A DNA stretch of 64,000 nt, taken from positions 31,665 to 95,664 of the forward strand of contig DATMLM010000006.1 in assembly GCA_035570055.1 (NCBI GenBank). Reading direction: 5' to 3'. The notes under the pieces are model-generated. The model saw nothing but the letters and a program-made list of their open reading frames with translations. It did not search any database and was not told the DNA's origin. The stretch is from DASRDS01 sp035570055 (GTDB taxonomy: Bacteria > Gemmatimonadota > Gemmatimonadetes > Gemmatimonadales > Gemmatimonadaceae). The number at the start of each line of letters is the position of its first letter. The stretch's first letter is position 1. Shown here piece after piece: positions 31,290 to 38,691 of the stretch. The translations under genes and the position numbers were made by a program.

Positions 31290-34200
31290 CGCTTCACTCT
31301 CTGCCTTCTGGCGATCCTCCCCAGCATCGCCCACGCACAGACCTACGACACTCTGCTGTTCCGCGCCCTCTCATGGCGTGAGATCGGCCCATATCGCGGC
31401 GGACGCTCGGTTGCGGTCGCGGGCTCGGCGGCCCGTCCGTACGAGTACTGGATGGGTACGACCGGCGGCGGCGTGCTCAAGACGACCGACGGAGGCATTC
31501 ACTGGTCTCCGGCCACCGACAAGTACTTCGGCGGCACGATCGGGGCGATCGGCGTCAGCGAGTCCAACCCGGACATCGTGTACGTCGGCACCGGCGAGTA
31601 CGACATCCGCGGCAACGTCTCGCACGGCGACGGCGTGTTCAAGACCACGAACGCCGGCAAAACGTGGGAAAAGGTCGGCCTGGCCGACACGCGCCAGATC
31701 TCGCGGGTGCGCGTCGATCCACGCGACCCGAACATCGTCTACGTCGGCGCCCTCGGCCACGTGTGGGCGCCGAACCCGGACCGCGGGTTGTACAAGTCGA
31801 CGGACGGCGGGAAGACCTGGGCCAAGATCCTGTTTCGGAACGACTCGACGGGTGTCTCGGAGGTCGTGCTCGACCCGAACGACTCGCGGACCATCTATGC
31901 GGCGTTCTGGCAGGCCGGCCGGAAGCCCTGGCAGTTGGTGAGCGGCGGCGCGGGGAGCGGCATCTTCAAGAGCACCGATGCCGGGTCGACGTGGATGGAG
32001 ATCACGCGCAACTCCGGGCTGCCGACGGGCATTATCGGCAACATCGGCCTCGCGGTTTCGCCGGCAAACTCGCGCCGCGTCTGGGCCTTGGTCGAGGCCG
32101 ACTCCGGTGGGGTCTACCGGTCGGACGACGGCGGACAGACGTGGACCAAGACCAACAGCGAGCGCAAGCTGCGCCAGCGGGCCTGGTACTATACCAAGAT
32201 TTTCGCCGATCCGAAGGACGCGAATACGGTTTACGCACTCAATACGAATTTTTATAGGAGCACCGACGGCGGAAAGACGTTCAAGAACATCCCGGTGCCG
32301 CACGGGGACAACCACGACCTGTGGATCTCCCCGGCCGACGCGCAGCGGATGATCGAGGCGAACGACGGCAGCGCGAACGTGTCGTTCAACGGTGGCAAGT
32401 CGTGGTCCGAGCAGGACGATGCGACGGCCCAGTTCTACCACGTCACGACGACGACGGACTTTCCGTACAAGGTCTGCGGGGCGCAGCAGGACAACTCGAC
32501 CCTCTGCGGTCCTTCCGCGCAGGCCGGCGGGATCGACATCAGCGATTGGCAGGAGATCGGCGGTGGCGAGAGCGGCTACATCCAGGTGCGGCCCGATAGC
32601 ACCAACATCGTGTACGCCGGGAGCTACTCATACCTCTCGCGCAAGGATATGCGGACGGGACTCCAAAAGGAGATCACGCCCTGGCCCGAGAACCCCATGG
32701 GCCACTCGGCGGGCGATCTCAAATATCGGTTTCAGTGGACGTTCCCGATTCTGATCTCGCCGCACGATCCGAACACCCTGTATGCCGGCGCGAACGTCCT
32801 GTTCAAGTCGACGAACGAGGGACAGACCTGGCAGACGATCTCGCCCGATCTCACGCGCCACGATCCGGCGACGCTCGGCGCATCAGGCGGTCCGATCACG
32901 AAAGACCAGACATCCGTCGAGTACTATGCGACCATTTTCTCGATCGCTGAATCTCCCCTCACCAAGGGCGAGATTTGGACCGGGAGCGATGATGGTGTCA
33001 TTCAACTGACACGAAACGGCGGGACCACGTGGTCCAAAGTCTCCCCGACGGAATGGGGAGAGTGGATGCGGATCTCCAGCATCGACCCGTCCCACTACGA
33101 TGCCGGCACCGTGTACGTCGCCGGCAATCGCTATCAGATGGATGACCAACGCCCGTATCTGTTGAAATCGACGGACTACGGCCACACGTGGAAGCTGATC
33201 ACGAATGGCATTCCAGAGACCGAGTTCACGCGCGTCATCCGGGAAGATCCGGTGAAGCGTGGGCTCCTGTATGCCGGCACGGAGCGCAGCGTGTACGTCA
33301 GCTTCGACGACGGCGCGCACTGGCAGTCGCTCCGCCGCAACCTGCCGCTGGTGCCAATTCACGACCTGGCCGTCAAAAACAACGACCTCGTCGCCGCGAC
33401 ACATGGCCGATCGTTCTGGATCCTGACCGATGTATCGCCGCTCCGTCAGCTCGCGGCCGGGATGACGCCGACGCAGATGCACCTGTTCAAGCCGGCGCCG
33501 GCGTATCGCGTGTCATGGGGTGGATTTGGTGACGGCGGCGGAGACGCCGCGGCACACCCTCACGGGAAGAATCCGCCCAACGGGGCGGTGATCTACTATA
33601 CGCTCGCCGATTCGACATCGGCGGTCACCATGGAGTTCCTCGACTCGGCCGGCCATCTCGTGCGCAAGCTGAGCTCGCGCCTCGACAGCGCCAGCCTGGC
33701 GGATAGCACCGAACACGCCGACAGCGTGAAAGCTGTTCGTCGCGATAGCTTGACGCGCGCCGGTGTCGCCTCCGATAGCATCGCCAAGCTGCTCGCCGTA
33801 CCGGACACGACGAAGCCCGACGACGAAAGCGAGTCGCATCACGTCCCGCCGCCGCCGCGCATCCCGGCGAAACTCGGCCTCAACATGTTCGCGTGGAACA
33901 TGCGCTACCCCGATGCGAGCGCGTTCGACAATCTCATCATGTGGAACGGCAACGTGAACGGACCGGTCGCACCTCCGGGACGCTACACGGTGCGGCTGAC
34001 CGTGGGCAGCGAGACCCAGTCGCAGCCCCTCATCATTCGCGGAGACCCGCGCAGTCCCGCGACGCCGGCGGGGTACGCGGCGCAGTTCGCGCTGGCGATG
34101 CGCATTCGCGATCGGCTGAGCGCGGCGAACGATGCCGTCAAAACTATTCGCAACGTTGCGTATCAAATTCGGTCGGACAGCGCAGATGCCCCAACGGGCT

Positions 34201-34559
34201 TCGTGGACATCGCCGCGCCGTTCGTGGTCCGGATACACGCGATCGAAGGCGAGCTGTATCAGGTCCAGAACCGGAGCGGACAGGACCCGCTCAATTTCCC
34301 CATCAGACTCAATAACGAGATCGCGGCGCTCGCTGGCACGGTCTCGAGCGCGAACGGGCGGCCGACCGGGCCGACCTATGCGGTGTTCGAGACACTCTCG
34401 GTCGAGCTCGACGCGCAGCTCGCCGCGCTCAAGACCGTGCTCGCCACGGATCTCCCAAAACTCAACGCCGTGCTACGCGCCGCGGGTCGCACGGAGATCG
34501 TGCCGCGCGCGGAGGAGCCACCGAAGCCAAAGAAGCCCACGATCACGGCGTCGAGGTAA
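31287..34559 (+). CDS. Large secreted sortilin/VPS10-like BNR-repeat protein
   Basis: The product is 1090 residues from the ATG at 31287, where the signal peptide begins (MRFTLCLLAILPSIAHA). An in-frame ATG at 31257 would add ten charged residues. The first 750 residues are two seven-bladed propellers with BNR/Asp-box repeats (GVFKTTNAGKTWEK, GLYKSTDGGKTWAK, LLKSTDYGHTWKL). The C-terminal 300 residues include a sandwich domain (LGLNMFAWNMRYPDASAF) and a helical end. This family is often called glycosyl hydrolase on weak grounds; exo-xyloglucanase-like propellers are the nearest known. No catalytic residues can be named. The gene is followed in the same frame by a methyltransferase. Confidence 0.85.
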   Translation: MRFTLCLLAILPSIAHAQTYDTLLFRALSWREIGPYRGGRSVAVAGSAARPYEYWMGTTGGGVLKTTDGGIHWSPATDKYFGGTIGAIGVSESNPDIVYVGTGEYDIRGNVSHGDGVFKTTNAGKTWEKVGLADTRQISRVRVDPRDPNIVYVGALGHVWAPNPDRGLYKSTDGGKTWAKILFRNDSTGVSEVVLDPNDSRTIYAAFWQAGRKPWQLVSGGAGSGIFKSTDAGSTWMEITRNSGLPTGIIGNIGLAVSPANSRRVWALVEADSGGVYRSDDGGQTWTKTNSERKLRQRAWYYTKIFADPKDANTVYALNTNFYRSTDGGKTFKNIPVPHGDNHDLWISPADAQRMIEANDGSANVSFNGGKSWSEQDDATAQFYHVTTTTDFPYKVCGAQQDNSTLCGPSAQAGGIDISDWQEIGGGESGYIQVRPDSTNIVYAGSYSYLSRKDMRTGLQKEITPWPENPMGHSAGDLKYRFQWTFPILISPHDPNTLYAGANVLFKSTNEGQTWQTISPDLTRHDPATLGASGGPITKDQTSVEYYATIFSIAESPLTKGEIWTGSDDGVIQLTRNGGTTWSKVSPTEWGEWMRISSIDPSHYDAGTVYVAGNRYQMDDQRPYLLKSTDYGHTWKLITNGIPETEFTRVIREDPVKRGLLYAGTERSVYVSFDDGAHWQSLRRNLPLVPIHDLAVKNNDLVAATHGRSFWILTDVSPLRQLAAGMTPTQMHLFKPAPAYRVSWGGFGDGGGDAAAHPHGKNPPNGAVIYYTLADSTSAVTMEFLDSAGHLVRKLSSRLDSASLADSTEHADSVKAVRRDSLTRAGVASDSIAKLLAVPDTTKPDDESESHHVPPPPRIPAKLGLNMFAWNMRYPDASAFDNLIMWNGNVNGPVAPPGRYTVRLTVGSETQSQPLIIRGDPRSPATPAGYAAQFALAMRIRDRLSAANDAVKTIRNVAYQIRSDSADAPTGFVDIAAPFVVRIHAIEGELYQVQNRSGQDPLNFPIRLNNEIAALAGTVSSANGRPTGPTYAVFETLSVELDAQLAALKTVLATDLPKLNAVLRAAGRTEIVPRAEEPPKPKKPTITASR

Positions 34560-34562
34560 CGT

Positions 34563-35450
34563 CTGGATTTCGCACTCGACTACGAGACGTTCACTGTCGG
34601 CCACTCGCTCGGCGTCCACGCCGACGGGTTCGAGTGGTTGAACCGCATTCCGCCCCACAGTCTGCACGCGATCATCACGGATCCACCGTACGGCGTGAAG
34701 GAGTTCGACCGCGATCAGTTGGAGCGGCTGCGCAATGGGAACAGGGGCGGCATCTGGCGCATTCCGCCGAGCTTCGATGGCCACGAGCGCTCGCCCCTGC
34801 CCCGCTTCACGGCGCTCAACGCGAAAGAACGGTCGCTGCTGCGTGAGTTCTTTCTGCGCTGGTCGCGACTGGCCGTTCGCGCGCTCCGCCCGGGCGGTCA
34901 CGTGTTCGTCGCGGGCAACGCGTTCCTATCGCAACTCGTCTGGTCGGCGATCGTCGACGGCGGCCTCGAATTCCGCGGCGAGCTCATCCGCGTGGTTCGC
35001 ACGCTCCGCGGCGGCGATCGGCCGAAGAACGCACACGAGGAATTCCCCGATGTGTGCTCCATGCCTCGTGGATCGTACGAGCCCTGGGGAATTTTTCGCT
35101 CGCCGCTCCCGCCGGGGATGAAAGTGTCGGACTGCTTGCGAGCGTACGAGACCGGAGGCCTCCGGCGGCTCAGCGATGGTCGGCCGTTCCTCGACGTGAT
35201 CCTGAGCGAGCGCACGCCGAAGCGAGAGCGCGCCATCGCCGGTCATCCGAGTCTCAAGCCGCAGTCGCTCCTGCGACAACTCGCCTATGCGGTGCTGCCC
35301 CTCGGCCGCGGGGTCATCGCCGATCCCTTCATGGGATCAGGATCAACGCTCGCCGCGGCCGAAGCGGTCGGAGTACAGTGCGTGGGCGTCGAGCGCGACG
35401 CCGAGTATTTCGCGTTGGCGCGAACGGCGACTCACGCGTTGCGCACGTAG
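34563..35450 (+). CDS. Orphan DNA methyltransferase (beta-class, N4-cytosine or N6-adenine)
   Basis: The catalytic motif TDPPYG lies near residue 38 and the SAM motif DPFMGSGSTLAAAEA near residue 258. That order (IV first, I last) marks the beta class. A variable stretch between them would read the target site. The first canonical start in frame is TTG at 34638, but sequence that looks native to the protein (FALDYETFTVGHSLG) precedes it right back to the stop codon of the BNR gene, which is in the same frame. A CTG at 34563, two codons after that stop, is therefore a candidate start. No restriction enzyme is encoded nearby. Confidence 0.82.
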   Translation: MDFALDYETFTVGHSLGVHADGFEWLNRIPPHSLHAIITDPPYGVKEFDRDQLERLRNGNRGGIWRIPPSFDGHERSPLPRFTALNAKERSLLREFFLRWSRLAVRALRPGGHVFVAGNAFLSQLVWSAIVDGGLEFRGELIRVVRTLRGGDRPKNAHEEFPDVCSMPRGSYEPWGIFRSPLPPGMKVSDCLRAYETGGLRRLSDGRPFLDVILSERTPKRERAIAGHPSLKPQSLLRQLAYAVLPLGRGVIADPFMGSGSTLAAAEAVGVQCVGVERDAEYFALARTATHALRT

Positions 35451-35607
35451 TCGAGCGCCAGGAGCTCCTTCCGCCTGTTACATACTCGCGACAGGTCGCA
35501 CGCGCTCTCACCGCGTACTTGGTGAGCACCGTTGACCAGTATTCACCCCAAACAAAGATTCGTGTGAGCGTCTCCGCTCTCGTCCCGTACTCAGGGAGTA
35601 TTTAGCC

Positions 35608-36609
35608 ATGCGTCGCACGTCGTTCGCGTTTGCGTCTCTTTTCCTCACCGCCACCGCCCTCGCCCAGACCGCCCAGCAGTCCAATGGCTCGATCGGCGGC
35701 TCCGTCCTCGGCGCCACCGGTCTCACCAACGGCACCAAAGTCACCATTCAGATGCTCGACTCGGTGACCACGCTGAACCTCGGCGCGACGTACAGCGCGC
35801 AGGTCTCACAAGCGTTGGTCGGCTCGAGCACGAATATCCCTGGCGGTTCGCCGGCGGTGGTGAAAGTCGTCGCCAACACGGGTTATCCCGCCACGTACTC
35901 GCTGGCGCTCGTGTCGCTCACCGTCAACGGCCAGGCGACCGCCGTCTCGGGCGGCATGCCGGTGCTGAACAAGGTCGGCACCGCGATGAACGGCGCGGGT
36001 GACGCCGTGGGGAACGCGGTGGGCAACCTGTTCAACAAGCCGGCGAAGAATCAGCCCAAGGCTCCGCCGCGCCCGGCGGCGGCGGTGTCAGGCACACGCA
36101 TCTACGTCCCGTCCAACTCCGCGGTCATATTCACGCTGACTTCGGCGGTCCCGACGCAGACTGCGCAGGGACAGCCAGTGGCTGGTGCGGCGCCTGGCGC
36201 GGCGCAGCCCGGACAGCCCGTCGCGCAACCGGCGACTGGCGCCCCTGCTGCTGCCACGTCCAGCACCGTCGTCTACGCGCAGGTCCAGTATCAGCTGACG
36301 GGCTGCCAGCGCCAATCGCCGCACATCATCTGCAATGTGACGGTGACCAACCTGCGCGGAGGCGACCTGATGATGAACGGCGCGGGCGGCGCCTACTTCA
36401 TCGACCAGTCCGGCAACCGGGTGATGGCCGATATGCGGAGCCTGGCCAACTGCGTTGGCTGGGGTGCCTGCCAACTCGTGCCGAACATCGCGATGGCCGG
36501 TCAGTGGCAGTTCATGGACCAGGACAACCATGCGACGACGCTCGTGCGCTTGCAGATCCACGAGAACGGCGTCCCGGTCGCCCAGTTCAACAACGTGCCC
36601 GTCAACTAA
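35608..36609 (+). CDS. Secreted protein of unknown function with Ala/Pro/Gln-rich linker
   Basis: The product is 333 residues with a signal peptide (MRRTSFAFASLFLTATALAQ). Residues 30-125 look like a beta domain. A low-complexity linker rich in Gly, Ala, Pro and Gln (residues about 130-220) leads to a second beta domain with four cysteines (TGCQRQSPHIICNV and ANCVGWGACQLV) that may form disulfides. GGGAG lies before the ATG. I do not recognise the family. A 157-base region with no gene precedes it. Confidence 0.7.
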   Translation: MRRTSFAFASLFLTATALAQTAQQSNGSIGGSVLGATGLTNGTKVTIQMLDSVTTLNLGATYSAQVSQALVGSSTNIPGGSPAVVKVVANTGYPATYSLALVSLTVNGQATAVSGGMPVLNKVGTAMNGAGDAVGNAVGNLFNKPAKNQPKAPPRPAAAVSGTRIYVPSNSAVIFTLTSAVPTQTAQGQPVAGAAPGAAQPGQPVAQPATGAPAAATSSTVVYAQVQYQLTGCQRQSPHIICNVTVTNLRGGDLMMNGAGGAYFIDQSGNRVMADMRSLANCVGWGACQLVPNIAMAGQWQFMDQDNHATTLVRLQIHENGVPVAQFNNVPVN

Positions 36610-37396
36610 TTAGTTCGGCGGGTAGCTCCTTTTCCACGACCTGTCCGCCGACCACGCTGACGTAAAACACTTTGGCATCTGGCTTCGAGGCGACGACGCG
36701 CTTGACGTCGTTGTCCTCGAAGTAGATGCCGGCGTTGTTGTAGCATGCGTACCCGGGCTTCATTTGGCCGGAGCCGATGAGCTTCAGGTACAGCGGCCGA
36801 CGTTGGCCCTCGGCGTCGTAGTGCGGACAGTGGCTCCCCTTGAGCAGGCCGAGGGCTTGCACGATCGACAACTCCTTCGGGCGGGAGTCGGTCGTGCCTT
36901 CCTCGAACCAGCAGAGCGACCCCGCGCTCGCGCCGCCGAGCACAATGCCGCGGTCCCAGGCATCGCGCAGCACCTGATCGATCCCTTGCGCCTTCCAGAT
37001 CACCTGTTGGTTGAGCGTGTTGCCACCCGAGCAGACGATGCCGTCCATCGACAGGAGCACGTCGGCGAAGGACTGGTTTTGTTCATAGCTACTGATGAAG
37101 CTGGTCTGCACGAACGGCGCGACGTTGACCTTCTCGCAGTCGTGATAGAATCGGATGATGCCGTCCGCGTGATCCGCGGACGCGGTCGGCAGGTAGCAGA
37201 TCCGGGGACGCGGCTTGCCGGTGAGCGACGCCATGTAGCGGATCCACGCGTCGTTGTACACGCCACCGGCGATGAGAATTTTCCGCGTCGCCGCGGAGCC
37301 GTGGTTGCCGAGCGCCGTCGCCGCCGGTTCGAGTTTCGTGGCGGCGATGCCCAATGAGCCGAGTGCGGTCGTGGCGACGAACTCTCTGCGTTCCAT
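36602..37396 (-). CDS. Tat-signal S51-family peptidase (cyanophycinase/dipeptidase E-like)
   Basis: The product is 264 residues from the ATG at 37396. It starts MERREFVATTALGSLGIAA, a twin-arginine-type signal. The class I glutamine-amidotransferase-like fold shows the nucleophile serine in GGASAGSLCWF, preceded by MDGIVCSGGNTLNQQ, typical of S51 peptidases. Known members cleave cyanophycin or Asp-dipeptides. It lies 2 bases after the SelA-like gene, so the two exported enzymes probably act on one substrate. The end overlaps the convergent gene by 8 bases. Confidence 0.85.
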   Translation of the reverse strand: MERREFVATTALGSLGIAATKLEPAATALGNHGSAATRKILIAGGVYNDAWIRYMASLTGKPRPRICYLPTASADHADGIIRFYHDCEKVNVAPFVQTSFISSYEQNQSFADVLLSMDGIVCSGGNTLNQQVIWKAQGIDQVLRDAWDRGIVLGGASAGSLCWFEEGTTDSRPKELSIVQALGLLKGSHCPHYDAEGQRRPLYLKLIGSGQMKPGYACYNNAGIYFEDNDVKRVVASKPDAKVFYVSVVGGQVVEKELPAELIS

Positions 37397-37398
37397 GA

Positions 37399-38640
37399 TT
37401 ACGTGTGCTCCGTATGGAGTGCGTTGTCGAGGACTTCTCGGAGTTTGCGGCCGACGATCACGTCGTCGCCGGCTCGCATCATCCATGGACCGACGACGAT
37501 CGTGTGCTCGTCGGAGTGGAGACCAGCGGCCCCAGAGGCATGGCCGGTCCCCGGGTTGAGCTCGATCGCTGGCGTGCCTTTGGCGAGCGCGTCGGCGACC
37601 GCTATCGGCGTGATCCCCACCCGCGTCTGATCATACCGGATCATAAGATGCGGGACGTGATTCGCCACGGGCGGCACGATGATCTCAGTGGTGAGTGTGG
37701 GCACACCCTTGAGCGCGGCCGCAATCCGCTCGCATCGGCTGCGTGCCTGGCCCTCGATCCCTTCGTCCGTTTGCGCGAGCAGCCAGTCGACCGCTGCGAC
37801 CATGCCAATGATCTGCTCTTTGGCAACCTTCATCCCGCGCCCGACGGATCGATCGTTGGGATTATTGTTCAGCGTGGCGGCCGCGATCAGATCTTTGCGT
37901 CCGAGGAGCAGCCCGGCGTTCTGCGGCCCGCGCATGCCTTTGCCCCCTGAGAACGCGACCAGGTCGAACCCCATGCCCGTCAGGTTCCACAGGTTCGCGA
38001 TCGGCGGCACGTCGGCGGCCGCATCGTTGAACGTCGGCACGCTGTGCGCTCGCGCCACTCGCACCCAATCTTCGCGCGAGATCTGCCCGCCCTCGGCCGC
38101 GTTGAAATAAAACGCGAGCGCGGTGCGGTCGGAGAAGGCCTTCTCGTAGTCGTCGAGCGTGGTCACCTCGACCAACGTCGCCCCGTCCATCTCCAGCGCG
38201 TGCTCGTGGACGAACCGATGCGCCGATTGGATGATCACCTCGTGGGGTAGCCCAGCGACTCGTGCTGGAACATCTCGCGCCCCATCCGGCGCATTGCGCG
38301 TCATGCACCCGGCGACGCCAAGCGATAGCGCGGCCGCCGCGCCCGATGACACGAGCGCTGCCTCGCACTTGAGTCGCTGCGCGATGTACGTACCGGCCGC
38401 GCTCTGGAGCTCGCGCAAACGCACGTTGTGGCTCGACGCGACCGTGATCGCCGCCTGCACCTCGGGCGGCATGAGCGACGCGGTCAGGTACGTGTACGTG
38501 CCCGCCGCATTAATGATCTTCGGGACGCCGAGTTTGTCGTAGTAGTCGATCGCGGCCGGCGCTTGCTCGCCGGGAAGCTTGAGGCCGAGCGAGGCGGCAA
38601 GCGCGACGCCGTTCTCGATGAAGCCGCGTCGGGTGGTCAT
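37399..38640 (-). CDS. Tat-signal PLP-dependent enzyme of the SelA / D-glucosaminate-6-P ammonia-lyase type
   Basis: The product is 413 residues. It begins TTRRGFIENGVALAASLG, a twin-arginine signal, unusual for a fold-type I PLP enzyme. The body matches SelA-like proteins: INAAGTYTYLTASLMP, ALVSSGAAAALSLGVAGCM, and the PLP lysine in AFSGGKGMRGPQNAGLLLGR. Known relatives are selenocysteine synthase and DgaE-type ammonia-lyases. Export through Tat fits because cofactor-loaded proteins use that route. The true substrate is unknown. It is the first gene of a two-gene operon with the S51 peptidase. Confidence 0.8.
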   Translation of the reverse strand: MTTRRGFIENGVALAASLGLKLPGEQAPAAIDYYDKLGVPKIINAAGTYTYLTASLMPPEVQAAITVASSHNVRLRELQSAAGTYIAQRLKCEAALVSSGAAAALSLGVAGCMTRNAPDGARDVPARVAGLPHEVIIQSAHRFVHEHALEMDGATLVEVTTLDDYEKAFSDRTALAFYFNAAEGGQISREDWVRVARAHSVPTFNDAAADVPPIANLWNLTGMGFDLVAFSGGKGMRGPQNAGLLLGRKDLIAAATLNNNPNDRSVGRGMKVAKEQIIGMVAAVDWLLAQTDEGIEGQARSRCERIAAALKGVPTLTTEIIVPPVANHVPHLMIRYDQTRVGITPIAVADALAKGTPAIELNPGTGHASGAAGLHSDEHTIVVGPWMMRAGDDVIVGRKLREVLDNALHTEHT

Positions 38641-38691
38641 TTGTCCCTCCGTCTAGCGATGCGCCACGTGAAGGGTACATAGTAACACAAC

